The position numbers and the translations under genes were made by a program. A stretch of 64,000 bases of DNA from Phytohabitans aurantiacus (lineage in GTDB: Bacteria; Actinomycetota; Actinomycetes; Mycobacteriales; Micromonosporaceae): positions 153,600 to 217,599 of the forward strand of contig NZ_BSDI01000019.1 in NCBI RefSeq assembly GCF_027923225.1. Reading direction: 5' to 3'. Shown piece after piece: positions 53,242-61,910 of the stretch; within the stretch, counting starts at the first letter, position 1; every line of letters starts with the position of its first letter. Below the pieces are notes generated by a model, which had not been told where the DNA came from, made no database searches, and saw only the letters and a list, made by a program, of their open reading frames with translations.

Positions 53242-53904
53242 ATGCAGGCAAAACGTCTATTTCTGGTCGGCTCGCTCGCTGCGGCGATCATCGCGGCGGG
53301 CTGTGGAGCGCCGGAGTACGAGTACGTCAAGAACTCCGATGAGCGGACCTACTTCAAGGTGCCGAGTTCCTGGCGGAAGGTCGATCAGAACGCGCTGAAC
53401 GTGTGGGCGGCCGACGCCGACCCCCAGTCCCAGTTGGGCAAGCTGCGCCAGCAGTTGATGTGGAACGTCGCGTACGACGCCTCCGGGTCGCCATCCGCCA
53501 CGCACGTGTACGGCCTACTTCCCACGCCGGACCCGATCGCCTGGGCCAAGGTCGAACAGCTCGCACCCGTGCAGAGCAACCGCATCTCGTTCGACGCGCT
53601 GCGCAACGTGGTGCTGCCGGTCACCGAGGATCTCCGCGAGGCAACGACCCAGGCGGGCTCGATGTTGAGCGGCTTCGAACTGCTCCATGACGAGGTGCTG
53701 ACCCCGTCAGAAGGGCTGCACGGCGTGCGCGTCGTCTACAACTACGACCTCCTCGGCATCGTACATACGTTCGACCTGACCGCGCTCGTCAACAACGACG
53801 CGACCCGCCTGTACCTACTCTTCGTCCGCTGCTCGGCACGCTGCTACACGGAGCGGGCCGACGAACTGAACAGCGTCGTCACGTCCTTCACGGTGAGGAG
53901 CTGA
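53242..53904 (+). CDS. small lipoprotein coupled to the FtsH-like protease
   Basis: 220 residues, signal peptide with lipobox IIAAGC (Cys21). The mature part has no known domain: YFKVPSSWRKVDQNALNVW and later GLHGVRVVYNYDLLGIVHTF look like a PsbP/LpqN-type surface fold, but this is only an impression. GGAGG precedes the ATG at 53242. It ends two bases before the protease gene, so the two are cotranscribed. A role as an extracytoplasmic sensor or adaptor of the protease is plausible inference. Confidence 0.72.
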   Translation: MQAKRLFLVGSLAAAIIAAGCGAPEYEYVKNSDERTYFKVPSSWRKVDQNALNVWAADADPQSQLGKLRQQLMWNVAYDASGSPSATHVYGLLPTPDPIAWAKVEQLAPVQSNRISFDALRNVVLPVTEDLREATTQAGSMLSGFELLHDEVLTPSEGLHGVRVVYNYDLLGIVHTFDLTALVNNDATRLYLLFVRCSARCYTERADELNSVVTSFTVRS

Positions 53905-53906
53905 TC

Positions 53907-56267
53907 ATGGAAGAGCCGGTGGAAGGACTGCGCCCTCCGGACGAGGGCCCGCGTGATGACACCCGCACCACCCGTCCCAAGCTGGCGCTCTGGGACCGGA
54001 TCAAGTTCATCGTGCTGCTGTCGCTGTTGTGGCTCGTACTGGTGTGGGCGTCGATGGCCGACAACCCGCTGCTGCCGTTCGTCGACGCGGCGCGTATCGA
54101 GGCTCGCGAGTCGTTCTGGGTGTTCGTGCTGCTCGGGCTTGAGGTGATAAGGCAGGCACACTTCCTGATCAGCGAACGGTGGGCCGCATACCACTACTTC
54201 TGGACATATCGCGTCTTCGGCGGCTTCGAACGCGTCACCCACCGCAGGCTGAGCGACTGGACCCGGTTCCGCCTCGCCCGCGCGGTCAAATGGATCTTCT
54301 GGATCGTGGTGTTCGCGTTCGTCGCCGCCGCGGTACTCGACACCTCGCCCGTCCTGGCCCTGTTCGAGGCCCCCGCGATCCTCTGGTCCCTGCTCCCGTT
54401 CTTCCTGCAGATGGTGTTCATCCTGTTCATCGTCGTCATGCAGTTCGTGGCGATCTTCTGGTTCCTGTCGCGGGGTGGCGTCGAGGTCTACTACCCCGAC
54501 GACGTCAAGACCCGGTTCACGGACGTCTGGGGCCAGGACCACGTGCTGGCGAAGGTGCGGGAGAACATCGTCTTCCTGGAGCAGCCGGAAGCCATCGAGT
54601 CGAAGGGCGGCTACGTTCCCGGCGGCATCCTGCTGTGGGGTCCGCCCGGCACCGGCAAGACGCTGATGGCCGAGGCGATCGCCGGGGAGACCGGCAAGCC
54701 GTACGTCTTCGTCGACCCGGGCGCCTTCATCAACATGTTCTTCGGGGTCGGCATCCTCAAGGTCAAGTCGCTCTTTCGCAAGTTGCGCAAGCTCGCGCTG
54801 CGGTACGGCGGCGTGATCGTCTTCTTTGACGAGGCCGACTCGCTCGGCAACCGCGGCGTGCTCGCCCAAGGGCCCGGCGGTGGCGGCTTCCCGCGGGGTA
54901 TGAGCCCCGCGTGCCACGGGTTCTCCTACCTCTCCCCAGAAGCCCAATGGTTGCTGAGACGCACCGCCACGGCTGAAGAGCCCGTCGAGAAGCGGCGTTT
55001 CGTCATGGGCGCCGGCATGGGTGGCGGTGGCGGCGGCATGGGTACCCTCCAGGCGCTGCTCACCGAGCTGTCCGGCCTCAAGAAACCGCGCGGCTTCGTC
55101 AACCGGTACATCCGGCGCCTGCTCGGCATGCGTCCCAAGCCGCCGCCCAAGTACCGCATCCTCGTCGTGATGGCGACCAACCTGCCGGAGGCGCTCGACG
55201 AGGCGCTGCTGCGGCCGGGCCGGATCGACCGGATCTACAAGGTCGGCTACCCGAGCAAGGCCGGCCGGGTACGCACCTACGAGGGGTACCTCGACAAGGT
55301 CCGGCACGAGTTGACCGAAGACGAGATCGACAAGCTCGCCACGATCACCCCGTACGCCACCGGCGCCAGCATCAAGGACCTGGTCAACGAGGCGCTGATC
55401 ACCGCGATCCGCGACGACCGCGAGGTCATCGAGTGGCGCGACGTGATGAAGGCCAAGCAGCTCAAGGAGCTCGGTCCGCCCGAAGACGTCGAGTACATCG
55501 AGCGGGAACGGCACGCGGTCGCCGTGCACGAGGCGTGCCACGCGATCGTCGCGTACCGCACCCGCCGCCACATGGAGATCGACGTCGCCACCATCGAGAA
55601 GGGCAGCGACTACCTCGGCATGGTCGCCAGCATCCCGCCGGAGGACCAGTTCACCCGCTGGCGCACCGAGTACGAGGCGGACATTCACGTGTCGCTGGCC
55701 TCGCTGGCCGGCGAGCGGATGTTCTTCGACGGCGACAGCTCGTCCGGGGTCTCCGGCGACCTGGAGTCGGCCACGATGGTCGCCTCGCAGATGGAGGGCT
55801 TCTGGGGCATGGGCTCGACGGTGTCGTCGTACGCGACGAGCACCCGCATCGGCATGGCCGCGCCCGGTGGTGGCGCGGGCGGTAAGAAGGAAGACCCCCA
55901 GGCCGCCGCGCGGCGGGCGCTCGCCGACCGGATCGAGGACAACCTCAGCACCCTGCTGGAGCGCACGGCCGAGCTGCTCAAGGCCAACCGCCGCGAGGTG
56001 CTGATGCTGGCGCACGCGCTGGAGACGCACAAGACGCTGACCGGTGACGACGTCGTCGCGGTACTGGAGCGGCGGCAGGGTCCGCTGGTCGACGGCACGG
56101 TCTACCAGCGCGACGGCCTGCTGCGCGACATCGAGGCGTACCATCGCGCGGCCGTGTCGGCGCACCGCGGCCACACGCCGCTGACGCTTGCCCTCCCCGC
56201 CACGCCGCAAATGACCGTGACGCCCGACGCAGCCTGGCGCGCCCCGGCGGAGGGCGCCGGCTCGTAG
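53907..56267 (+). CDS. FtsH-like membrane AAA+ metalloprotease, divergent
   Basis: 786 residues. About four membrane helices (34-50, 70-85, 128-146, 160-187) precede an AAA+ module: Walker A GPPGTGKT (245-252), pore loop NMFFGVG, Walker B VIVFFDEAD (303-311), and ATNLPEALDEALLRPGRIDR with the arginine fingers. A roughly 100-residue Gly-rich insertion separates Walker B from that segment, unlike FtsH. The M41 zinc site is HEACH (541-545) with the third ligand Asp618 in SGDLESAT. It should extract and degrade membrane proteins. Four helices rather than FtsH's two, plus the lipoprotein partner, mark a distinct subgroup. Confidence 0.87.
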   Translation: MEEPVEGLRPPDEGPRDDTRTTRPKLALWDRIKFIVLLSLLWLVLVWASMADNPLLPFVDAARIEARESFWVFVLLGLEVIRQAHFLISERWAAYHYFWTYRVFGGFERVTHRRLSDWTRFRLARAVKWIFWIVVFAFVAAAVLDTSPVLALFEAPAILWSLLPFFLQMVFILFIVVMQFVAIFWFLSRGGVEVYYPDDVKTRFTDVWGQDHVLAKVRENIVFLEQPEAIESKGGYVPGGILLWGPPGTGKTLMAEAIAGETGKPYVFVDPGAFINMFFGVGILKVKSLFRKLRKLALRYGGVIVFFDEADSLGNRGVLAQGPGGGGFPRGMSPACHGFSYLSPEAQWLLRRTATAEEPVEKRRFVMGAGMGGGGGGMGTLQALLTELSGLKKPRGFVNRYIRRLLGMRPKPPPKYRILVVMATNLPEALDEALLRPGRIDRIYKVGYPSKAGRVRTYEGYLDKVRHELTEDEIDKLATITPYATGASIKDLVNEALITAIRDDREVIEWRDVMKAKQLKELGPPEDVEYIERERHAVAVHEACHAIVAYRTRRHMEIDVATIEKGSDYLGMVASIPPEDQFTRWRTEYEADIHVSLASLAGERMFFDGDSSSGVSGDLESATMVASQMEGFWGMGSTVSSYATSTRIGMAAPGGGAGGKKEDPQAAARRALADRIEDNLSTLLERTAELLKANRREVLMLAHALETHKTLTGDDVVAVLERRQGPLVDGTVYQRDGLLRDIEAYHRAAVSAHRGHTPLTLALPATPQMTVTPDAAWRAPAEGAGS

Positions 56268-56277
56268 GCTTCTGACC

Positions 56278-56523
56278 ATGGAAGACACCACGATCCTGAG
56301 CGAGATCAACAAGCTCGTCGACGAGGAGCATCGCCTCCGGACGCAGGTACAGGCCGGCCAGATCTCGACCGACGAGGAGCACGCCCGGCTGCGCGAGGTG
56401 GAGGAGTCGCTCGACCAGTGCTGGGACCTGCTGCGGCGCCGCCGCGCGGCGCGTGAGGCCGGCGGCGACCCCGGAAACGAGGAAGTCCGCCCGCGCGGCG
56501 AGGTCGAGGGCTACCTCCAGTAG
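56278..56523 (+). CDS. DUF2630-family protein
   Basis: 81 residues: EINKLVDEEHRLRTQVQAG, then EEHARLREVEESLDQCWDLL and RRRRAAREAG, all helical. The DUF2630 family has no known activity and may pack as a small coiled coil. TAGGCT seven bases before the ATG suggests a leaderless promoter; the TAG is also the stop of the protease gene. Confidence 0.9.
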   Translation: MEDTTILSEINKLVDEEHRLRTQVQAGQISTDEEHARLREVEESLDQCWDLLRRRRAAREAGGDPGNEEVRPRGEVEGYLQ

Positions 56524-56567
56524 CGCCGATGTCCGTGCCCGCGCCTCGTGATGCGGGCACGGACAAA

Positions 56568-57452
56568 TCACGCGGGCACGCCGGCCTCCGCCAGGAGCAT
56601 CGTGGTCAGCGCGCCCGCGTCGGTCGCCTGGCCGCGCGCGGCGAACCAGTCCGACACCACCCGCACGTCACGGGCCAGGAACTCGCGGCCGCGCGGGTTC
56701 GCCACCACGTCCACCACCTGCGGCAGATCGATCAGCACCAGCCGCTCGCCGTGCACGAGCAGGTTGTACGGCGACAGGTCGCCGTGTGCCAATCCGGCCC
56801 GCGCCAGTACCACCAGGGCGTCCACGAGTTGCTCCCACAGCCCGGAGAGCTGCGCGCCCGAAGGGCGCATCTGTGCGAGCCGGGGCGCCGCCTCGCCGTC
56901 CTCCCCGATGAACTCGAGCATCAGCTCGGTGCCGAGCAACTGCACCGGGTACGGCACCGACACCGACCCGTACGAGGAGCCGATCTCCCACAGGCGGGAC
57001 AGCGCCGCGAACTCGGCCGCCGCCCACTGTCCGGCGATCATCTCCCGCCCGAACGAGGTGCGGTTGGCCATCGCGCGGTTTTCCCGGGAGCGCCGCACCC
57101 GCCGCCCTTCCAGGTAACCCGCGTCGCGGTGGAAGAGGCGGTGCTCGGCGCTCCGGTACCGCTTGGCGGCCAGCAGGCACACCCGATCGGTGCCGGGAAC
57201 CCCTCGCTCGACAAGGTAGACGTCGGCTTCCTTGCCGGTTTTCAGGATGCCGAGCTCGGTGTCGACGGCCGCGAACTCAGTGACCAGCCAGTCAGGATGC
57301 GGCTCGGGACCGTGCTCGGAACCGTCCCATGTGGACCAGCGATGGCCGGTCTCGGGCTCGTCGGTGTCGGCGTTGGTATCAAAGGCGGCCGCGGCGCGCG
57401 GCCCCCGCTTCACAAAGTCAAAGTCATCGTCGTCAAAGCGGCGACGGGGCAT
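56568..57452 (-). CDS. RIO-family serine protein kinase
   Basis: 294 residues from the ATG at 57452 with AGGAGA upstream. It starts with an acidic region (MPRRRFDDDDFDFVKRG). The RIO nucleotide motif is LKTGKEADVYLVERG, the catalytic loop LAHGDLSPYNLLVHG with Asp and Asn, and the metal-binding LIDLPQVVDVVANPRG. In archaea and eukaryotes RIO kinases mature small ribosomal subunits; the bacterial substrate is unknown. The frame stays open upstream, but that part overlaps the next gene and is not coding. Confidence 0.92.
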   Translation of the reverse strand: MPRRRFDDDDFDFVKRGPRAAAAFDTNADTDEPETGHRWSTWDGSEHGPEPHPDWLVTEFAAVDTELGILKTGKEADVYLVERGVPGTDRVCLLAAKRYRSAEHRLFHRDAGYLEGRRVRRSRENRAMANRTSFGREMIAGQWAAAEFAALSRLWEIGSSYGSVSVPYPVQLLGTELMLEFIGEDGEAAPRLAQMRPSGAQLSGLWEQLVDALVVLARAGLAHGDLSPYNLLVHGERLVLIDLPQVVDVVANPRGREFLARDVRVVSDWFAARGQATDAGALTTMLLAEAGVPA

Positions 57453-57583
57453 GATGGGGTCTCCTGGTTCGAGGCGAAAGTGGGCATGCGAAGGCGCGAG
57501 ACGATGGCAACCATTACGCGACCCCCTTTCACTCGATCCGAGGACAAGTAAAAGCACCCTTCTGCGGGAGGGCAACCGATTAT

Positions 57584-58249
57584 TCAGGCGTAGCGCGCGG
57601 CTCCCGCGCTGGCGAGCACCGTCGCCAGGGCCGGGATCACACCCTCGGCGATCCGTGTCGGCCTGAACCGCGACTCGACCCACGTGCGGCCCCGGTGCAG
57701 CCACACGCTGGGCAACCCCATCGCGGCCGCCCCGCCGATGTCGGCCTCCGGGCTGTCGCCGATCACCCACGCTCCCTGGAGCCGCATCCGCACCCGCTGC
57801 GCCGCGAGCGCGAAGATCCGCGGGTTCGGCTTGCTGACCCCGGCGTCTTCGGAGATCACCCAATCGGCGACGTACTGATCCAGCCCGGTCCGCCTGATCT
57901 TGATGTCCTGCTGCCGGCTCGCACCGTTCGTGACCACCACCGGCACCCAGCCGGCGTCGTCGGCGATCCGCAGCGCGCACGCCACCAGCGGATCGAGCGA
58001 GAGGCGCTCGACCAGCCCTTCGGTGAGCTCGTCGACGAGGTCGATCGACGGGATGCGCAGCCGGTACCGGTCGCGGATCGCGTCGGCGACGTCCCACCGG
58101 TCGGTCAGTCCATCGGCGTCGATGGCGATCAGCCAGTCGAGGTCTGCCAGCGGCGCGCCGATCTCGGCCAGGAACCCCTTTGCCCACCCCACGAACGCCC
58201 CTGCACGGTCGAGCAGGGTGTTGTCCAGATCGAGGAGCAGGAGGGGCAC
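57584..58249 (-). CDS. HAD-family hydrolase
   Basis: 221 residues with motif I DLDNTLLDRAG, cap helices, motif II VVTNGAS, Lys in VSKPNPRIF and IGDSPEADIGGA. It is a small-molecule phosphatase of HAD subclass I with unspecified substrate. The GTG start has TAGGGT six bases upstream on the minus strand (58256-58261), so it is probably leaderless. The 131-bp gap to the RIO gene holds nothing recognisable. Confidence 0.9.
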   Translation of the reverse strand: MPLLLLDLDNTLLDRAGAFVGWAKGFLAEIGAPLADLDWLIAIDADGLTDRWDVADAIRDRYRLRIPSIDLVDELTEGLVERLSLDPLVACALRIADDAGWVPVVVTNGASRQQDIKIRRTGLDQYVADWVISEDAGVSKPNPRIFALAAQRVRMRLQGAWVIGDSPEADIGGAAAMGLPSVWLHRGRTWVESRFRPTRIAEGVIPALATVLASAGAARYA

Positions 58250-58255
58250 TCGCGC

Positions 58256-58261
58256 ACCCTA
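58256..58261 (-). promoter_or_regulatory. -10 element of a leaderless promoter for the HAD gene
   Basis: TAGGGT, six bases (GCGCGA), then GTG at 58249; no ribosome site. Confidence 0.5.
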
Positions 58262-58316
58262 CGTGACCACGTGGTCCTTACAACAGATCCGAATCGTTAA
58301 CAAGCTGTGTGACAAC

Positions 58317-59201
58317 TCAGGCCGCCAGCTCGGGCCGACGTTTTCCCTGGTCAGGACGGTGTTCGGCGAGCATGGCGTGCGCCGCCCGCACACGGTCCAC
58401 CTCGCTGGCATCGAGCGTCGCCACCACGACCCGCTCGCCCTCGTCCGGCGCGCGCTCCAGCGGTCGCCCTTCCGGGTCATAGATGGCCGCCCCACCGTTG
58501 AATCGCCACGGCGCCACTCCGCCGACCGAGTTCGCGAAAACCACATACATCGAGTTGTCGAGCGCTCGCGCCGCGTAATACACATCGCGCCGATGCTCCG
58601 AACCCACCACGTATCCGCTCGGATACACGCACGCGTGCGCGCCCGCCACCGCCGCCGCCCGGCCATGTTCGGGAAAACAACCGTCGTAACAAACCCCCAG
58701 CCCGAACCGCCATCCGTCCACCACGAGCGTCGCACCGGACGCGCCGGGCGTGAACAGCGCTTTTTCGTCCGGTCCGCACAGGTGCTGTTTGTCGTACGCG
58801 GCCGACACCTCGCCGGCCCGATCCACCACCAGCGCCGCACACGTGCGCCGGCCGTCCGGATGCCGCACGGCCGCGCCAACCACAACGACCACTCCGCGCT
58901 CGCGGGCCGCCGCGCGCAACGGATCCAGGCGCCCGTCCGCTACGCGTCCGGCGCCATCGGCCGCCACGTCGGTCGCCGTCCGCTTCAAAACAGGCGGGTG
59001 ATACGCCGGTAGAAAAAGCTCTGGGAGTACCGCCAGCGTGGCCCCCTGGTCGGCGGTGATCCTTGCGAGTTGGGCCGCCCGTGCCGCGTTGCCCGCGACA
59101 TCGCCGGGCACCGCCTCGGCCTGCACCGCGGCCACAGTGAGCGAGGGAGGTGGCGCGGCGGCGCCTGGACTGGGCGAACCATTGAGCGCTGTGGGACGCA
59201 C
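58317..59201 (-). CDS. carbon-nitrogen hydrolase (nitrilase superfamily)
   Basis: 294 residues with the Glu-Lys-Cys triad: Glu61 in LPELFLPAY, Lys138 in YDKQHL and Cys171 in GVCYDGCFPE. It hydrolyses an amide or nitrile; the branch resembles beta-ureidopropionase/amidase types but the substrate is open. The GTG start has CAGGAT six bases upstream. It is divergent from the thioesterase gene with only 27 bp between start codons. Confidence 0.9.
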   Translation of the reverse strand: MRPTALNGSPSPGAAAPPPSLTVAAVQAEAVPGDVAGNAARAAQLARITADQGATLAVLPELFLPAYHPPVLKRTATDVAADGAGRVADGRLDPLRAAARERGVVVVVGAAVRHPDGRRTCAALVVDRAGEVSAAYDKQHLCGPDEKALFTPGASGATLVVDGWRFGLGVCYDGCFPEHGRAAAVAGAHACVYPSGYVVGSEHRRDVYYAARALDNSMYVVFANSVGGVAPWRFNGGAAIYDPEGRPLERAPDEGERVVVATLDASEVDRVRAAHAMLAEHRPDQGKRRPELAA

Positions 59202-59228
59202 GCTTCGATCCTGCCAGAATCACTCTCG

Positions 59229-60005
59229 ATGAGCTTCTACGAACCGGTCGGCGACGACGCGTTCGCCGCCACGCCGCACACGCAGGGCCCCTGGGTGCCC
59301 GGGCAGCAGCACGCCGGCCCGCCGTCCGCCCTGCTGGCTCGGGCCATCGAGCGCGTACCGTCCACAGTGGCCGGCCCGGCCCAGGTGGTGCGCCTGACCG
59401 TCGAGATCCTCGGCGCGGTGCCGGTGACCGAGATACGCACCCGCGCCCAGGTGGTCCGGCCGGGCCGCTCCGTGGAGTTGGTCGAGGCCGAGCTACTCGT
59501 CGGCGAACGCCCAGTTGTCAAGGCGCGCGCCTGGCGGGTGCGCACCGCACCGCTCGACCTCACCCTGCCGCCACCCGCGCCCGCGCCGCCGCTGCCGGCC
59601 GATGAGACGACCTTCGCCCAGTCGATGTGGCAGGTCGGGTACCTGAAGGCGCTGGAGTGGCGGTTCGCCGAGGGACACTTCGAGGAGCCCGGCCCGGCCG
59701 TCGTGTGGGCCCGGCAGCGGGTGCCGTTGGTGTCGGGTGAGGAGCCGAGCGGCCTGCAGCGCCTGCTGGTACTGGCCGATTCCGGCAACGGCGTCAGCGG
59801 CCTGATCGACTCGGACGAGTGGCTCTTCATCAACACCGAGCTGACCGTCCACCTGCACCGCCAGCCGGCCGGCGAGTGGATGTGCATGAGCGCCCGCACC
59901 ACGCTCGACCCGAGCGGCGTGGGCCTGGCCGAGACCGAGCTGTTCGACCGGGCTGGACGGGTGGGGCGGGGCGCCCAGGCGCTTCTGGTCGGCCGGCGCG
60001 GTTAA
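59229..60005 (+). CDS. acyl-CoA thioesterase-like double-hotdog protein
   Basis: 258 residues in two hotdog halves: GQQHAGPPSALLARAIERV and LTVEILGAVPVTEIRTRAQV in the first, DSDEWLFINTELTVHLHRQP and GEWMCMSARTTLDPSGVGLA in the second. This is the TesB-like thioesterase layout without a sure catalytic residue. It would hydrolyse acyl-CoA in the cytoplasm. Confidence 0.82.
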   Translation: MSFYEPVGDDAFAATPHTQGPWVPGQQHAGPPSALLARAIERVPSTVAGPAQVVRLTVEILGAVPVTEIRTRAQVVRPGRSVELVEAELLVGERPVVKARAWRVRTAPLDLTLPPPAPAPPLPADETTFAQSMWQVGYLKALEWRFAEGHFEEPGPAVVWARQRVPLVSGEEPSGLQRLLVLADSGNGVSGLIDSDEWLFINTELTVHLHRQPAGEWMCMSARTTLDPSGVGLAETELFDRAGRVGRGAQALLVGRRG

Positions 60006-60010
60006 CCAAG

Positions 60011-60022
60011 CCGTACGTACGG
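60011..60022. promoter_or_regulatory. candidate autoregulatory operator of the AcnR-like gene
   Basis: CCGTACGTACGG is a perfect 12-bp palindrome 26 bp before the -10-like CACGAT (60048-60053) of the regulator gene. A 10/12 match lies upstream of acnA at 50068. Confidence 0.5.
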
Positions 60023-60059
60023 ATTGCCCCGTGCTGGGTCGTCATGACACGATCGCTGC

Positions 60060-60632
60060 GTGCCCAGGGTAAGCCAGGACCAGCTCGACGCACGCCGCCA
60101 GGAGATCCTCGGCGCGGCGCGGGCCTGCTTCGCTCGGCACGGCTACGAGGGCGCTACGGTACGCCGGCTCGAAGAGGCGACCGGGCTCTCCCGGGGTGCG
60201 ATCTTCCACCACTTCCGCGACAAGGACTCGCTCTTCCTCGCCGTCGCCGAAGACGACGCCGTCGCCATGGTCGAGACCGTGGCGCGCAACGGCCTCGTCC
60301 AGGTCATGCGCGACCTGCTCGCCCGCGCCGACTCCAGCGAGACCGCCGGCTGGCTCGGCAGCCAGCTGGAGGTGTCCCGCCGGCTGCGCACCGACCCAGA
60401 CTTCGCCAAGAGGTGGGCGCAGCGGTCGGCCGCGATCACCGACGCGACCCACGAGCGCCTGCGCCGCCAGCGGGAGGCCGGGGTGCTGCGGGACGACGTA
60501 CCCCTTGAGGTTTTGACGCAGTTTTTGGAGCTGGCTTACGACGGCCTGGTGTTGCACCTGGCCATGGGGCGCCCGGCGGGCGACCTCGGGCGCGTTCTCG
60601 ACCTGGTCGAAGAGGCCGTCCGGCGCGCGTGA
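60060..60632 (+). CDS. acnR: TetR-family regulator, AcnR-like
   Basis: 190 residues. The DNA-binding part (RRQEILGAARACFARHGYEG, ATVRRLEEATGLSRGAIFHH) is close to AcnR, the aconitase repressor of Corynebacterium glutamicum, including the EGATVRRLEEATG block. The C-terminal part (LRTDPDFAKRW, DVPLEVLTQFLELAYDGLVL, GRVLDLVEEAVRR) also follows AcnR. It should repress acnA; unlike in corynebacteria and mycobacteria it is 7 kb away. The GTG start is probably leaderless (CACGAT, six bases). It is 23 bp before DUF692, on the same strand. Confidence 0.85.
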   Translation: MPRVSQDQLDARRQEILGAARACFARHGYEGATVRRLEEATGLSRGAIFHHFRDKDSLFLAVAEDDAVAMVETVARNGLVQVMRDLLARADSSETAGWLGSQLEVSRRLRTDPDFAKRWAQRSAAITDATHERLRRQREAGVLRDDVPLEVLTQFLELAYDGLVLHLAMGRPAGDLGRVLDLVEEAVRRA

Positions 60633-60655
60633 CACCGGGTCGCACACTGGGGAGC

Positions 60656-61465
60656 ATGTACGGGGTCGGCATCGGGTGGCGTCCCGAGATCTCCGGGTTC
60701 GTGGCTGATCTGCCCGGGTTGCGCTTCACCGAGGTGATCGCCGAGTCGGTGCCGGCTACCGGACCGCTGCCGGAACCGCTCACCGCGCTGCGCGACCGGG
60801 GTGTGGCGGTGGTGCCGCACGGCGTGCGGCTCTCCCTCGGCGGCGCCGAGCCCGTCGACCCGGCCCGCGTGCGCCACCTCGCCACCGCCGCCGAGCGGCT
60901 GGGCGCTCCGCTGGTCAGCGAGCACATCGCGTTCGTGCGGGCCGGCGGCCTGGAGGCGGGTCACCTGCTTCCGCTGCCACGCAGCCGCGAGGCGGTCGAC
61001 GCGGTGGTCGCCAACGTCGCCCGTGCCCAGGCCGAACTGCCGGTGCCGATCGCGCTGGAGCCGATCGCCGCGCTCTTCGACTGGCCGGACGACGAGCTGA
61101 CCGAGGCGGAGTTCCTGACCGAGATCCTCGACCGCACCGGGGCGGGGCTGCTCCTCGACGTGGCCAACGTGTACGCCAACGCTCGCAACCGTGGCATCGA
61201 CCCGGTCGACCTGCTCGACCACCTGCCCTTGGAGCGGGTGGCGTACGTCCACGTGGCCGGCGGCGCCGAACACGACGGCCTCTACCACGACACCCACACC
61301 CACGCGGTACCCGAGCCGGTCCTTGACCTGGTCACGGGCCTCTGCGAGCGGCACCGCCCGCCGGCGCTGATGCTGGAACGCGACGGCACCTACCCACCCG
61401 CCGCCACATTGCGCGCCGAGCTGGACGCGATAGCGGCAGCTTCCGGCTACCCGGTGATGACATGA
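60656..61465 (+). CDS. DUF692-family (MbnB/TglH-like) iron-dependent enzyme
   Basis: 269 residues of TIM-barrel type with candidate metal ligands: His in VVPHGVRLSLGG, His and Glu in VSEHIAF and IALEPIAAL, Asp and Asn in LLDVANVYANA, AYVHVAGGAEHDG, and LMLERDGTYP. DUF692 enzymes such as MbnB and TglH use two or three irons to modify cysteine in ribosomal peptides. The next gene encodes the usual actinobacterial partner. No precursor peptide with a Cys-rich core was seen in the flanks, so the substrate is unknown. GGGGAG precedes the ATG at 60656. Confidence 0.88.
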   Translation: MYGVGIGWRPEISGFVADLPGLRFTEVIAESVPATGPLPEPLTALRDRGVAVVPHGVRLSLGGAEPVDPARVRHLATAAERLGAPLVSEHIAFVRAGGLEAGHLLPLPRSREAVDAVVANVARAQAELPVPIALEPIAALFDWPDDELTEAEFLTEILDRTGAGLLLDVANVYANARNRGIDPVDLLDHLPLERVAYVHVAGGAEHDGLYHDTHTHAVPEPVLDLVTGLCERHRPPALMLERDGTYPPAATLRAELDAIAAASGYPVMT

Positions 61466-61489
61466 CCCGCTCCCCGGCCCCGCTCACGT

Positions 61490-61547
61490 CGATCTTGCAG
61501 TTGTCATGGCGGATTGCCCGGTTTGGGACATGACAAGCGCAAGATCG
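61490..61547. repeat. interrupted palindrome over the start of the SCO6045-like gene
   Basis: Arms CGATCTTGCAGTTGTCATG (61490-61508) and 61529-61547 pair at 17 of 19 positions around a 20-base loop. Both in-frame ATG candidates of the gene (61506 and 61530) lie in the arms. It looks like an inserted repeat unit unrelated to R1 and R2. Confidence 0.7.
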
Positions 61548-61898
61548 CCGGGATCGGGTGAGACGCTGCAGGAGAGGCAGGCGGCGCTTGTTGAGGCGCT
61601 GGTCGCCGGGGCGGCCATCCCCGACGGGTTTGACGCGCGCCTTGTCGAGGCTGCCCGGCGGGCGTTGTTGCGGAAGCGGGCCGGTGATGTGGCGCGGCAC
61701 TGGCCGCTGCTGGCGGCTTCGTTCGGCGCGCGATGGCCAGAGGTGTTCGCCGAGTGGGCCGCCGGCCGGCCGCCACAGGGCGGCTGGCAGGACGGCCTGG
61801 ACCTGGCCCGCTCGGTCCCGCTCACCGGAGCCGCGGCGGCCGAGCTCGCCTCCCGCACGCCCCGCCCCCGCCGATGGTGGCATCGACGCCGCTCGTGA
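61506..61898 (+). CDS. SCO6045-like partner of the DUF692 enzyme
   Basis: 130 residues (or 122 from the ATG at 61530). The conserved part starts LQERQAALVEALVAG and includes GFDARLVEAARRALLRKRAG and HWPLLAASFGARWPEVFAEW, the SCO6045-like C-terminal domain often found after DUF692. It probably binds the enzyme or its peptide substrate, as MbnC does for MbnB (inference). The first 16 residues or so derive from the palindrome at 61490-61547, so the original N-terminus may have been replaced. Confidence 0.75.
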   Translation: MADCPVWDMTSARSPGSGETLQERQAALVEALVAGAAIPDGFDARLVEAARRALLRKRAGDVARHWPLLAASFGARWPEVFAEWAAGRPPQGGWQDGLDLARSVPLTGAAAAELASRTPRPRRWWHRRRS

Positions 61899-61910
61899 CA
61901 CGATCAGCTC

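Noticed and set aside
53844..56312. An 822-codon open frame antisense to the FtsH-like protease
   Set aside because: Same GC-shadow effect; composition is compositionally biased and motif-free.
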